DNA from: Planctomicrobium piriforme
GTDB taxonomy: Bacteria > Planctomycetota > Planctomycetia > Planctomycetales > Planctomycetaceae
Assembly (NCBI RefSeq): GCF_900113665.1
Contig: NZ_FOQD01000011.1
Span: forward strand, 185,654 to 249,653
Reading direction: 5' to 3'
Length of the DNA stretch: 64,000 nt
Positions 27,668 to 37,512 of the stretch are shown one piece after another (within the stretch, counting starts at the first letter, position 1; the number at the start of each line of letters is the position of its first letter). Below the pieces are notes generated by a model. It was not told the origin of the DNA, ran no database searches, and worked only from the letters and a program-made list of their open reading frames with translations. The translations under genes were made by a program, and so were the position numbers.

Positions 27668-30600
27668 ATGCGTCGACACGGTCAGCACCGCAACATCATT
27701 CGCTCCCTTCTCGCCGTCTCGACGGCAGCCGTGATTTTGCTGTTTTCCGCAGGGAACGAACATCCACTCTTCGCGGCGGATGCCGCCGCCAAACCGGTGG
27801 ACCCGCCCAATCCGGCCCAGGTGCAGATCGATCAGTACCAGGAGCAGGTTCGCTCGGGTCAGGTGGAACCGCTCATTCAGGCTTGCACGCAGGCGATTGC
27901 CGCAAATCCGAAGAATTTCGTGGCGTACATCGGTCGCGGGATGGGTCTGAATGCTCAAAACAAGTACGACGAAGCCGCCAAGGATTTCGATCAGGCGCTG
28001 AAGGTCGAAGGCCAGTCCCCCGCTGCGGTGACGACGCGCGGCCAGGCTTACATGCACCGCTCGTATGCCCTGAATCAACAGGGGAAGTTTCTCGAAGCGA
28101 TCGACAGTGCGTATTTCTCGCTCCTCGAAAAAGCCGACAATGCCCAGGCACATCACTACCGCGCGATGGCCTACATCGGCTGGAACAAACTCGACAAGTC
28201 CATCGCCAGTTGCAATCGAGCGCTCGATGCAGATCCGAAGTTTGCTGAAGCCCTCAGTACCCGCGGCTATGTTTACGGGTTGAAGGGGGACTACAACAAG
28301 AACTTCGAAGATCAGGAGAAGGCACTGGCCATCGATCCGAAGCTGGCAGTCGCCTTGCAGCGGCGCGCAGCAGCGAACATGGCCAAGGGCAAGGCCGATC
28401 TGGCCGCCAAAGACATTGAAGAAGCGATTCGTATCAATCCGAATTCGGCTGACGCCTACTGCGACCGAGCCATCATGAACGGTATGGTTCGCAATTACAC
28501 TCAAGCCCTGGCGGATGTCGAGCAAGCGATCAAGGCCGACCCCAACTCAGCCCGGGCACGCGTGCAGTACGCACAGGCGATGCAGTCCATGAAGAAGCCG
28601 GACGAGGCTTTGAAATCGCTGACCGAGGCCATTCGCATCAATCCAAATCTGGTCGAGGCGCTGAATCTTCGCGGGACTCTCTATCTCGAATCGAAGCAAT
28701 CCGACAAAGCACTCGAGGATTTCAACAAGGCGATCGCGACTGATCCGAAATCCCTGGCGTCGTATCAAGGGCGGGCCAAGGCCTATCGTCAGCTCAAGAA
28801 GATGGATGAAGCAACTGCCGATCTCGCGAAGATCCGAGAACTGCAACCTCCTCCGACGACCAAGAACGCCAAGAAGAGCGAAGAAGACGAGGCCCCTCCC
28901 TCGTTTCAAGTGACTTCCAAGGGAGTCGATCCCGCTCGCCGGGCCAAGGCGCTCGATGCCGCGAAGCAGATCGACACGCTGGTGGAAGCGAATTACAAGA
29001 AGCACAAGATTGAGCCCAATCCGCTGACCAACGACTCCCAGTTCGTCCGCCGGATCTATCTCGACATCACAGGCACCATTCCGACTTATTCTCAGACCAA
29101 AAAGTTCCTGCTCAGCAAAGACGCCGACAAGCGCGCAAACCTGATCGATGAACTGCTGAAAAGCGACGGCTATGCCAGCCACAACTTCAACTATTGGGCT
29201 GATGTGCTGCGGTATACCGATCGCCTGAGCGAAGACGTGCGCGGGGAACCGTATCGGCAGTGGATCAAGCAGTCGCTGGCCGAGAACAAGCCCTGGGACA
29301 AATTCGTCTCCGAACTGGTCACGGCCGAAGGACTCATCTGGCAGAACCCCGCGACGGGTTACGCACAGCGGGATGCCAACATGCCGCTGGACAGCATGAA
29401 TAACACCGTCCGCATTTTCCTCGGAACGCGGATCGGCTGTGCACAATGTCACAACCACCCGTTTGATCGCTGGACGCAAAAAGAGTTCTACGAGATGGCG
29501 GCCTTTACTTTCGGGACCGCTGCCTCGACCAATGGCGGTGACAAGCGGTTCTGGCAGACAAACCCGACCGATCGCCTGCACGAAGAATTCGCCGAGATCG
29601 AACAGGAAGAAGAAGAGCGTCGTGCCAACTACTACAAGTTCGACGCCATCATTCGCGTGAACATGCGGATCGTGAACAATCAGTCGAACAAGCAGATTCA
29701 GTTGCCGAAGGACTACGCCTACGACGACGCCAAACCCAGCACCGTCGTCCCCCCGAAAACGATCTTCGGAAAGCCGGCGGTCATCAAGCCCGGCGAGACC
29801 CGGCAGCAAGCCTTCTCGCGCTGGCTCACCGACAAAGAGAATCCCCGCTTCGCACGGACCATTGCCAATCGGTTGTGGAAACAGTCGTTCGGAGTTGGGC
29901 AGATCGAACCTGTCGATGACATGACCGATCACACCGAAGCGGAGAATCCACCGCTCATGAACTTCCTCGAAGAACAGATGAAGGATCTGAACTTCGACAT
30001 GAAGGAGTATCTGCGGATTGTCTACAACACGCAGACGTATCAGCGTCAGGCATGCTTTGAAGAAGTGCCGGTGGGGGCCGTTTATCACTTCCCCGGCCCG
30101 CTGCTTAGGAGAATGTCGGCCGAGCAGGTCTGGGATTCGTTCCTGACCTTGACGCTGGCTGACCCCAGTGAATACCGCGAAATGTCTGCCGAAGTACGAA
30201 GCCAGGTGGTCGGCGCGGATCTGGCCAAAATCTCTGCCGAGAGCCTACTGGCCGCTGAAAAAGAGCAGTACAGCGTCGACTACAAGAATTCGAAGTGGCA
30301 GGACAAGCACAAGTACAAAGGGGTGTTGCTGGCCCGAGCATCCGAGCTTCCGTCCCCCATTCCGGCAAATCACTTCTTGCGAACGTTCGGGCAATCCGAT
30401 CGTCAGCAGATTGCCTCATCGTCCACAACCGGTTCTGTTCCGCAGGTACTCTTCATGTTCAACGGCCCTGTGTCGCACATGCTGTTGGAAAAGAACTCGA
30501 CCATTTACAACAACGTCATGTCGAAGAAAACCATCCCTGACAGGGTGAGTGCGATCTTCATGACCGTCCTGAACCGGGAACCGGACGCGGAGGATCTCGC

Positions 30601-30697
30601 ATTGTCTGAGCAGGAGATCAAGGTGAACGACCTGCCGGGCTACGGCAACGTCATCTGGTCCCTCGTCAATACCCGCGAGTTTCTGTTCATCCAATAG
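27668..30697 (+). CDS. TPR repeats fused to DUF1549/DUF1553
   Basis: 1,009 residues from the ATG at 27668, which has GAGG 9 bases upstream and gives a signal peptide (IIRSLLAVSTAAVILLFSAG). The frame opens at 27506, but the extra 54 residues look non-coding. TPR units fill about 55-395 (AKDFDQALKVEGQSP, SCNRALDADPKFAEAL, EEAIRINPNSADAY, NKAIATDPKSLASYQ). DUF1549 follows with CAQCHNHPFDRW at about 592, then DUF1553 with FSRWLTDKENPRFARTIANRLWKQSF. No Cx4CH cytochrome domain is present at the N-terminus, unlike the homologue at 4917. It is probably exported and works with the DUF1501 protein encoded 111 bases downstream. Confidence 0.88.
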   Translation: MRRHGQHRNIIRSLLAVSTAAVILLFSAGNEHPLFAADAAAKPVDPPNPAQVQIDQYQEQVRSGQVEPLIQACTQAIAANPKNFVAYIGRGMGLNAQNKYDEAAKDFDQALKVEGQSPAAVTTRGQAYMHRSYALNQQGKFLEAIDSAYFSLLEKADNAQAHHYRAMAYIGWNKLDKSIASCNRALDADPKFAEALSTRGYVYGLKGDYNKNFEDQEKALAIDPKLAVALQRRAAANMAKGKADLAAKDIEEAIRINPNSADAYCDRAIMNGMVRNYTQALADVEQAIKADPNSARARVQYAQAMQSMKKPDEALKSLTEAIRINPNLVEALNLRGTLYLESKQSDKALEDFNKAIATDPKSLASYQGRAKAYRQLKKMDEATADLAKIRELQPPPTTKNAKKSEEDEAPPSFQVTSKGVDPARRAKALDAAKQIDTLVEANYKKHKIEPNPLTNDSQFVRRIYLDITGTIPTYSQTKKFLLSKDADKRANLIDELLKSDGYASHNFNYWADVLRYTDRLSEDVRGEPYRQWIKQSLAENKPWDKFVSELVTAEGLIWQNPATGYAQRDANMPLDSMNNTVRIFLGTRIGCAQCHNHPFDRWTQKEFYEMAAFTFGTAASTNGGDKRFWQTNPTDRLHEEFAEIEQEEEERRANYYKFDAIIRVNMRIVNNQSNKQIQLPKDYAYDDAKPSTVVPPKTIFGKPAVIKPGETRQQAFSRWLTDKENPRFARTIANRLWKQSFGVGQIEPVDDMTDHTEAENPPLMNFLEEQMKDLNFDMKEYLRIVYNTQTYQRQACFEEVPVGAVYHFPGPLLRRMSAEQVWDSFLTLTLADPSEYREMSAEVRSQVVGADLAKISAESLLAAEKEQYSVDYKNSKWQDKHKYKGVLLARASELPSPIPANHFLRTFGQSDRQQIASSSTTGSVPQVLFMFNGPVSHMLLEKNSTIYNNVMSKKTIPDRVSAIFMTVLNREPDAEDLALSEQEIKVNDLPGYGNVIWSLVNTREFLFIQ

Positions 30698-30808
30698 CGA
30701 CGGTCATCGGTTTCGCGTCAACGAGATTCGTCATTGGCCTTCAACACAGGTTAATGGCCCGTCAAGACGGCTACTTGCAAGAGCCACTTCAGTCACTGGA
30801 GCCAAAAG

Positions 30809-32104
30809 ATGTCACGTCACGAGTTTTCGAAAGTTGCTGAAGTCGATCGCCGGTCCTTCATCGAGTATGCGGCCCGAACCATGCTGGGCGTGACGCTCCT
30901 GCCGGAACTGGGGAGGGCCGTGCTGGCGGCGGAAGAGGCGAAGACCGCCGCGAAGCCGAAGCGTTTGATTTATCTGTTCATGAGTGGTGCGATGACGCAC
31001 CTGGATACGTTCGACCTGAAACCAGGTCACGAAAACCAGGGTCCGACTCGAGGGATTGCCACGTCTGTGCCAGGCTGCCAGATCAGCCAGCACCTGCCGA
31101 CGCTGGCGACCTCGTTCGACAAGCTGGCCGTCATCCGCTCCATGAACACGAAAACGGCGGATCACGAAGCCGGTGAATATCTGATGCGGACCAGCTACGA
31201 ACAGATTGCCACCGAACGTCATCCCTCGCTTGGACCCTGGATTCAACGTCTACACGGTCGGCAGAACAAGACCCTGCCCGATACAGTCCTCATCGGCGCG
31301 TCTGCCCAGCATCCCGCGGCCGGATTTCTGGACCCCACTTTCAGCCCGTTGCCGATCGGCGATCCGAATCGCGGTCTCGAGAACACCACAACTCCGGGCT
31401 ATCTCACGGAATCGTCGTTCGACAAGCGGATTGATCTGATCGACAGCTTCGACAAGAAATTCCGCGACAAGTACCCGGTTCGCAAAGTCAAAACGTATAC
31501 CGACTTCTACTCCGAAGCGATTGCCCTGCTCAAAAGCGGCGAACTCGAAGCGTTCGATCTGAAGAAGGAAACCGACGCGGATCGAGACCGTTATGGCCGC
31601 GATCCGTTTGGACAGGGCTGTCTCCTCGCACGTCGGCTGATCGAGAACAATGTCCGCTGCGTCGAAGTCACCTGCGGCGGCTGGGACATGCACGCCAACA
31701 TCTACAACGGCACCGGGCTGCCGAACCGTGCCGGAGTTCTTGACCGTGCGATGGGGAATCTGATCAAGGACTTGTCCGATCGCGGGCTCCTCGACGAAAC
31801 ACTGGTCGTCCTGACGACAGAATTCGGACGCTCCCCGCAGATCAATTACAACGGCGGTCGCGACCACCATCCTGCGGCCTTCTCCTCCGTTCTGGCCGGG
31901 GCCGGCGTCAAGGGCGGTCAGTTCTATGGAAAATCGGATAAAGGGGGAGTCGGCGTTGAAGCCGACGGCGTCGAACCTGCGGACCTCAACGCCACTGTGG
32001 CGCAGGTGCTGGGATTGCCGCTGGAGACCGTCATCACCTCGCCGACAGGTCGCCCCTTCAAAGTCGCTCACGACGGCAAGCCCATCAAGAAGCTGATTTC
32101 GTAG
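30809..32104 (+). CDS. DUF1501 family protein
   Basis: 431 residues. GGAG lies 8 bases before the ATG. The N-terminal segment VDRRSFIEYAARTMLGVTLL is Tat-signal-like. Family segments are LIYLFMSGAMTHLDTFDLKPGHE, DRDRYGRDPFGQGCLLARRLIENNVRCVEV, GGWDMHANIY, VVLTTEFGRSPQINYNGGRDHHP and the C-terminal TGRPFKVAHDGKPIKKLI. Like the copy at 3499 it is the partner of a DUF1549/1553 gene, but here the order is reversed. Function is unknown; the fold is related to the alkaline phosphatase/sulfatase superfamily. Confidence 0.9.
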   Translation: MSRHEFSKVAEVDRRSFIEYAARTMLGVTLLPELGRAVLAAEEAKTAAKPKRLIYLFMSGAMTHLDTFDLKPGHENQGPTRGIATSVPGCQISQHLPTLATSFDKLAVIRSMNTKTADHEAGEYLMRTSYEQIATERHPSLGPWIQRLHGRQNKTLPDTVLIGASAQHPAAGFLDPTFSPLPIGDPNRGLENTTTPGYLTESSFDKRIDLIDSFDKKFRDKYPVRKVKTYTDFYSEAIALLKSGELEAFDLKKETDADRDRYGRDPFGQGCLLARRLIENNVRCVEVTCGGWDMHANIYNGTGLPNRAGVLDRAMGNLIKDLSDRGLLDETLVVLTTEFGRSPQINYNGGRDHHPAAFSSVLAGAGVKGGQFYGKSDKGGVGVEADGVEPADLNATVAQVLGLPLETVITSPTGRPFKVAHDGKPIKKLIS

Positions 32105-32130
32105 TCGTTGCGATTGCCCTGAAACTTCGC

Positions 32131-32166
32131 GTGCCCGAGCGTTCCTTCAATAGGAACGCCCGGGCA
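32131..32166 (+). terminator. Stable hairpin after the DUF1501 gene
   Basis: GCCCGAGCGTTCC pairs with GGAACGCCCGGGC around a short loop, 27 bases after the stop codon. There is no downstream T-run, so it may be a Rho-independent terminator of weak type or an mRNA end-protecting hairpin. Confidence 0.45.
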
Positions 32167-32412
32167 TGCTGCATTATCGGGATGCGTTTACTTCCTGGGG
32201 CCTGGGCAAATGCGTCGTCCGCGACAAGGAGACCTGTGGGCCTGCGAATGGCTTCGGAAAACGGTGCGTTGCAAGCAATCAGCAAGACGGGAGGGCAAGC
32301 TGCTCTTGAGTAACTTGCAAAGTGAATTGCGTGGTCTTGCTTGCCCCCGCGGAATTCAGCGTTTCAATTGGCGGACCGCGTACGACGAGTAGAGACGGTA
32401 GAGGAAAGTGCT
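32167..32412. other. Convergent intergenic region
   Basis: Lies between the ends of a plus-strand and a minus-strand gene. I see no gene in it. Confidence 0.35.
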
Positions 32413-33453
32413 TTAGAAGTCCTGGCCAATCACTTCGGTGCCATTTCGCGTGCAAAGCGACCAGAACAGGGTCTGGTCGATGTTGTTTGCAATTCCTCTA
32501 GCCGACCCGTCCGCCAGGCAGAAGTTGACGTTGTCGGTGTGGAAGCTGCCGAAGCCGAAGAAATAAATCTGAGGCGTGCCTGTCGGAGAGGTAATCGAAC
32601 AGTTCGCAGGACCAGTCCAGTATTTGTTGAATCCGTAATAGTCATCGCGTGCTCGCGCCACGCTGCCGTAGAGATCACCCCAAAACCCGAAGGGCGACTC
32701 ACCGAAGAGCAGCGTGTTCGACATCCCGTCGGTGATGTCGCGATCACTAATCCCGCTGTTCTCGAAGAAGATGCCGTTATTCGGCGACCCACGGTAAGTG
32801 ACATAATCCCTGCCCCGCCATGCTCCCATGTTTCCACGGTAGTTCGAGTAACCAAGATTCCCTGGTCGGGCTGTGGGAAGCGAAGCACTGGGGCAAACGT
32901 ATGCCGCAATTGGAACCTGGATGTATTCCCAGTTGCTGTCAATGACGTTGGGTGAGCCTGTGCCGATGTAGTCCGTTTTCGTTCTGTCGAAGTTGATGGC
33001 GATGTTGCTTTGTTCCATCTGCGGGAGCATGAGGGCTTGCCAGTTCCAGTAGCCGCCCAGCACCCAGTCCGTGATAAAGGTCAGACTGTTCGTGACCTGA
33101 CCCGGAGTTCCGGTGGACGAAGCCCCCGTCCCGACATTTGTGGCCGGCACGGTGATCGGCTGCGAAAATGGCGTCGGCTGCAGCACCATGTCGCATTGAT
33201 AGTTCTGAATGTCTATGCACCAGCCTGACGGGAAGACCCGATGTGTGCTCAGATAGTTTTGTGCTGCCAGACCCAGTTGCCGCATGTTGTTCAAACAGGA
33301 GTTGCGACGAGCAGCTTCGCGTGCACGTTGCACAGCAGGCATCAGCATTGCCACCAGCAGACCGATAATGGCGATCACCACGAGCAATTCGATGAGGGTA
33401 AATCCGGCACGAGTTGCAGGTCTTGATCGGCCCGATAATGGCATTCGCAGCAT
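32413..33453 (-). CDS. DUF1559 prepilin-like protein with H-x9-DG C-terminus
   Basis: 346 residues from the ATG at 33453, which has GGAG 6 bases upstream; a TTG start at 33465 is less likely. The N-terminal type IV prepilin-type cleavage and methylation motif is GFTLIELLVVIAIIGLLVAMLMPAVQ, followed by REAARRNSCLNNMRQLGLAAQNY, typical of DUF1559. The C-terminal H-x9-DG motif is present as HTDNVNFCLADG. These proteins occur in dozens of copies in planctomycetes and are presumed pseudopilin-like surface or periplasmic proteins. It is a single gene with its own promoter region and points toward the DUF1501 gene. Confidence 0.93.
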   Translation of the reverse strand: MLRMPLSGRSRPATRAGFTLIELLVVIAIIGLLVAMLMPAVQRAREAARRNSCLNNMRQLGLAAQNYLSTHRVFPSGWCIDIQNYQCDMVLQPTPFSQPITVPATNVGTGASSTGTPGQVTNSLTFITDWVLGGYWNWQALMLPQMEQSNIAINFDRTKTDYIGTGSPNVIDSNWEYIQVPIAAYVCPSASLPTARPGNLGYSNYRGNMGAWRGRDYVTYRGSPNNGIFFENSGISDRDITDGMSNTLLFGESPFGFWGDLYGSVARARDDYYGFNKYWTGPANCSITSPTGTPQIYFFGFGSFHTDNVNFCLADGSARGIANNIDQTLFWSLCTRNGTEVIGQDF

Positions 33454-33696
33454 CTGGTACTCCAAGTCAGTGTTGGCCCCGAACGAAGGATGGTACCAAC
33501 CAATTCGGGCATGGCAATTTCGGTTTGCAGGTTAGAAGGGATTCATTCGGCATTTCAGTTTTGCCATCAGCTCGTCAGTGGATCGCATGAACCTGGGGGA
33601 TATCCTGTGTTCTAGGTCAGGGAATCGCCGGGGGCGACCAGGATTGCGAGTACTCAGTTTCCAGCCCCTGTCAAAGATTCGGCGGTGGAGGCGAGA

Positions 33697-33799
33697 GCGC
33701 ATCTCATGAAAGTTGAGCATCCTGGCGGAGTTCAAAATCAGTCTTTCAAGCAGATTTGGTCACCATACTCCGCCGCATTTTCCCGGGATCGGGGCTAGA
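33697..33799 (+). repeat. Conserved ~100-bp element, copy 2
   Basis: Plus-strand counterpart of 27362-27463 and therefore inverted to it; together they flank the 27668-33453 gene group. From a TTG at 33713 it could encode a peptide including KISLSSRFGHHTPPHFP and ending GIGAR. Similarity stops sharply after GGGGCTAGA in both copies. Confidence 0.8.
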
Positions 33800-33923
33800 A
33801 TCGCGTACAGACTGAAGACGCTGCTGCGCGATGGCTTTAACCGAAACAAACGCCAAAACGAAAGGGCTCTAGCAAAACCTGATCACTCAGAAGCCTCGAG
33901 AAGTCGTGCCCTCGACATTTGGC

Positions 33924-34130
33924 ATGGCGTTTTTGGAAGTGGTCTTACCAATTGCTCCTCCACTCGCTCTGTGGATCTGGTGCGACCAGGAGAGATACGG
34001 CGCACCGTTCAGCGAACTGGAGCAGGAACAGTTTTGGAATGTCTCGGTCGTTACTGTGAAATTTGTGATCGTGGCCGAGTTCATTCTGGTCGGGAATATC
34101 AGCTTGTCTCTCAGACGAGCCAGCGAATAG
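33924..34130 (+). CDS. Small two-helix membrane protein, unknown
   Basis: 68 residues from the ATG at 33924, or 74 from a GTG at 33906. Two hydrophobic segments, EVVLPIAPPLALWIW and VVTVKFVIVAEFILVGNISL, flank a short acidic stretch (SELEQEQFW). No family is recognised. It lies 36 bases before another small membrane protein on the same strand, which makes coding more likely. The start is uncertain. Confidence 0.45.
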   Translation: MAFLEVVLPIAPPLALWIWCDQERYGAPFSELEQEQFWNVSVVTVKFVIVAEFILVGNISLSLRRASE

Positions 34131-34166
34131 CAGTCGACCGAGAAGCCGAAGTGAGTTGATACAGTC

Positions 34167-34493
34167 ATGCCTCACAACCATCCTTCAATTGGAACTCTTT
34201 CTCTTTTCAGCCTGCTGCTGACTGTCTGGGCCTGGCAACTTGAAGCCGGCGTTCTTTTGCTGCATTTCCTGGTCAATAAAAAGCTGGATTCACTGGGACA
34301 TGGCGCCCTATTGACTCTTTCGATAGCGTTGACGTTGTTCGCTGTCGTTAAAGGGAAATCGGAACTCAAGAAGTTCGGTCACACAGGCGGAAGAATTGAG
34401 CTGACGACATCGCAGATTGCTCTGGTGACGATGTTGACTCTGATGATGGGCGCCAGCCTTGGACTGATTGTCTTCCGTCTCGTGAACAACTGA
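34167..34493 (+). CDS. Small membrane protein, unknown
   Basis: 108 residues with three hydrophobic segments: TLSLFSLLLTVWAWQLEAGVLL, GALLTLSIALTLFAVV, and a C-terminal SQIALVTMLTLMMGASLGLIVF. A short cytoplasmic-looking loop contains KGKSELKKFGHTGG. No family is recognised. It follows the 68-residue membrane protein closely and may form a pair with it. Confidence 0.6.
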   Translation: MPHNHPSIGTLSLFSLLLTVWAWQLEAGVLLLHFLVNKKLDSLGHGALLTLSIALTLFAVVKGKSELKKFGHTGGRIELTTSQIALVTMLTLMMGASLGLIVFRLVNN

Positions 34494-34905
34494 CCTATCC
34501 ATGTAATCTCGTTGGCGATTGGAACTGTCGGTGCTGCTGGTTCTGGCTGCCTGACTGGCGGGCGGACTACCCAGGACTGTACCACAGTTCCAAGAAGGTT
34601 CCTGGCTCGCACGGGGTGTGCGGACGGATGGGGCATTTCGCGTACATCTCGATGATCGACCCACCGCCCAGTACGCCGTGCGGCATCTGGATGGACGGGG
34701 GAATCGACCTGAACGATGTCCCCTTGGGCAGCGATCTTTATGAATTCGAGATTGAGCTCGGCGCATCTCCTGTGCAAATTTCGCAGAGTAGATTTTGGCG
34801 TTGGATTGCCAGATCCGCTGCGCGACGAGTTGCGTTCCTCAGTCGAAACGCGGGCTGTGCGGTCACGCTTTAGAGCAACCTGTTCTAACGAACCACAACC
34901 GACTC
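34494..34905. other. Convergent intergenic region
   Basis: Open frames here (for example 34616-34873) have no recognisable domain, signal or good ribosome site. I see nothing reliable in it. Confidence 0.35.
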
Positions 34906-37512
34906 TCAGGGAACGATCTCCATGAGATTGAACCGGACCCCTTTGTGGAAGCCGACTCCACGAGGGGCGCTTACTGCGAGACCGGTGAGATCTTCAGTCC
35001 GCGTGACCCGATCGGTCGTTTCAATCACTCCCATGTTTCCTTCACGGGTGGTGTAGATGAATGCCGCCTCCGCATCCGCGATCAGTTTCTGCTGAGCGGC
35101 GTCGTAGTGCATCAGCAACTCTCCGACCGGCCTGCCCTGTGGTAAGGATCTCTCACCGACCTGCTTTTTGAGATTTCGCAGGTCTCGCAGTTCGATTTCC
35201 CGGACCGTCATGCCTAATGAGCGCAATACAAATGTCTCAGAGCCGTCAGCCAATCGCTGAGTCACGCACATCAGGTCAGCGCCGCTTTCGGCTGCCCATT
35301 TTTCCAGTGCCTGCGGGTCGATCTGGGCTTCGTCCTTGGGAATCGCCTCGGGCCATCGGGGTTCATAACCCGTATCGAGATCGTAAAAATGCGTGACGTG
35401 TTGACCCTCGCTGCTCGCCGGAGACAAAACAATGCCTGTGATGGTCGCATGTATGCGGGCCGCAGATTCCAGGTTCTGCGGGGGCGGCGGCAACGGTTCA
35501 TCGCCCAGTTGCAAGTTCACCAGTTGATAGGCGGCGTCTTTGGTGAATGTCTGCCAGTTCGCTTCCCACCATGCCTGCCAGCGCTGTGCCTTCCGAGCGT
35601 AGAGACGCTGTTGCAGAACCTGTCGCCGAGGATCTTGACTGAGGCTCACGCAAGATGCCTGGATGTCGTCGAACTTCTGACCAGTCAACGAATGGAGAGC
35701 GCCGAAAATCTCGCGGACAGGTCTTCCCAGCCCGAAATACTGGCCTCCTGAGCCGTCCAGATCGTGCTTCTGCATGAACTTCGTCAATTCGCCGTCTACG
35801 ACAATCAACCCGTAGTCGCTGCTGGAGGGAAGTAAAGCCTTAGGAATCGCACGGATGAGAGCTGGCACGGCACTGGGATCTTTGATGGCCCGCAGTGCGA
35901 ACGCCAAGCGGCGGAGCATTCGATTCTCTTGTGTCTGATCGAGTTCAGCACAGAGCTGCGGTACGGCGGTCGGGCCAATCATCACCAGTTCCCGCATCAG
36001 TGAACACAACACCTCCGTTTCATCGACCGTGTGATTGAGCTTGCGGAATTCGAGAATGATCTGAGCTGTTCGATCAGTCGGATTCTGCGGCAAAGTGTCG
36101 ATGAGCTTGCGAGCCAACTCCAGTTTTTGTTGAGGCTGAACCTCGGGAGTAATGAGCATGTTGTAATGAGTCGTCTCGCCGGCTCTGACAAACACCGGCG
36201 GCTGTCGCATTGTTTCCCAGGGCATACGCGTGCCTTGGCAGTTCACAAAGTAGGGGAAGTTTTCTCCCGGGGCTGCACGCAACGTGAACCGGCCGGCGTC
36301 ATCCACGATTGCCATCCAGGCTGGGGAAATCACGGATCCCGCGGGGTAAGATGGACCGAACAGACCGAGGGCGATCGGCTTTCCCTGTTCATTGAGAGAC
36401 ATCGGTTGCCCAGTGACGGAATTGACGACCTGTCCTGAAATGAAACCTCCCTCGATCAGTGTAAATTGCGGTAACTCAATCTTTTGTCCCGCCAGGCATT
36501 CGCGGTCGGTCTCGGCGATGCAAACGCGCTGATGCGCTTCGACGAAAAAGTCGTAATGGCCTTCCGGGATCACCAGACGAAAATGTCCGTTTTGATCGGT
36601 CGTCGCAGAGGACGTTCTGCCCTCATCGACCTGACGGGCAGTGAGTTCCGCTCCCACCGCCGGCATTCCCGTGGTCGCGTCCTTCACAGCCCCTGTCACG
36701 ACGCAACCTGTCGGCAGGGTGACGACGATCTCCGCCGGCACAGGCGTGTTTCCTGAAATCGAAGGATAATCAGGGTGCAGCACACCGAATCGAGTCGGAG
36801 CGACGACGCCGTTTGACCACTTGTGAATTCCCAGATTGTCGAATTGAAATCGCCCCTCGGCATCCGTGATGGCCGAGAACACAGCCGGAGCCGGGTGAAC
36901 GTAGACAAAACAAGGGGTGACTGTGGCGCCTGCAATTGGCCGGCCTTGGTCGTCGACGACCTTGCCGGAGAGCGTCGAGGTCTCGCGAGCGATTCGGATT
37001 TCGACGATCTCTTCTTCATCGCGATGATTGAGAAAATTGACGCCAATTTGACCATCCTGAGAAATGCCGACGACGTCATACCTCAGACGGTCAAGATTTC
37101 CTTCCGGACGCGGCGGCGTGAGAACTGTGAATGTATAACGACCGTCGGCGTCTGTGATCGTTCTGGCGATTTCCTCTGGATGCGACGTTTGTCCCTGCAT
37201 ACGGAAGAGTCGCACGGAAATTCCAGCCAGTGGAACGCGACTTGAACTGTCGACGCAACGTCCAGTCACGACATGTGAACTTGCCGCGGACTCCGCCATG
37301 ATCGTTGTCGAAGGCGCGGCTGCATTGCCCTGTTGCGCATGTGCCGCCGGCATAAAGGCCGTTGCTCGCATCAATGCGATCCCCAGAGAGAAGACAATCG
37401 CCAGCGGCGGACGCAACGGTCTTCGTAAACGCCCCCATCTCAGACACTCGACGTAGGCATGCGTGGTCCGCCTCGCAAAGATCACGCCGAGCATTCTTAT
37501 GGCGTCGACCAT
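34906..37512 (-). CDS. Secreted protein with carboxypeptidase-regulatory-like repeats
   Basis: 868 residues if it starts at 37512; the frame is open to 37728 but the first 72 codons look non-coding. A signal segment (PLAIVFSLGIALMRATAFMPAAHAQ) is followed by four carboxypeptidase-regulatory-like Ig folds: VVTGRCVDSSSRVPLAGISV, TLSGKVVDDQGRPIAGATV, VVTGAVKDATTGMPAVGAEL and FISGQVVNSVTGQPMSLNE. Each has the DxxGxFxF/L turn. A HEAT-like stretch (AVPQLCAELDQ, then PSAVPALIRAIPKAL) and an uncharacterised C-terminal part follow. Related multi-repeat proteins are common in planctomycetes, often near ECF sigma genes. No catalytic motif is seen. Confidence 0.8.
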   Translation of the reverse strand: MVDAIRMLGVIFARRTTHAYVECLRWGRLRRPLRPPLAIVFSLGIALMRATAFMPAAHAQQGNAAAPSTTIMAESAASSHVVTGRCVDSSSRVPLAGISVRLFRMQGQTSHPEEIARTITDADGRYTFTVLTPPRPEGNLDRLRYDVVGISQDGQIGVNFLNHRDEEEIVEIRIARETSTLSGKVVDDQGRPIAGATVTPCFVYVHPAPAVFSAITDAEGRFQFDNLGIHKWSNGVVAPTRFGVLHPDYPSISGNTPVPAEIVVTLPTGCVVTGAVKDATTGMPAVGAELTARQVDEGRTSSATTDQNGHFRLVIPEGHYDFFVEAHQRVCIAETDRECLAGQKIELPQFTLIEGGFISGQVVNSVTGQPMSLNEQGKPIALGLFGPSYPAGSVISPAWMAIVDDAGRFTLRAAPGENFPYFVNCQGTRMPWETMRQPPVFVRAGETTHYNMLITPEVQPQQKLELARKLIDTLPQNPTDRTAQIILEFRKLNHTVDETEVLCSLMRELVMIGPTAVPQLCAELDQTQENRMLRRLAFALRAIKDPSAVPALIRAIPKALLPSSSDYGLIVVDGELTKFMQKHDLDGSGGQYFGLGRPVREIFGALHSLTGQKFDDIQASCVSLSQDPRRQVLQQRLYARKAQRWQAWWEANWQTFTKDAAYQLVNLQLGDEPLPPPPQNLESAARIHATITGIVLSPASSEGQHVTHFYDLDTGYEPRWPEAIPKDEAQIDPQALEKWAAESGADLMCVTQRLADGSETFVLRSLGMTVREIELRDLRNLKKQVGERSLPQGRPVGELLMHYDAAQQKLIADAEAAFIYTTREGNMGVIETTDRVTRTEDLTGLAVSAPRGVGFHKGVRFNLMEIVP

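Noticed and set aside
28547..30088. 513-codon minus-strand frame opposite the TPR-DUF1549 gene
   Set aside because: Shadow frame; the plus strand has clear TPR and CxxCH motifs.
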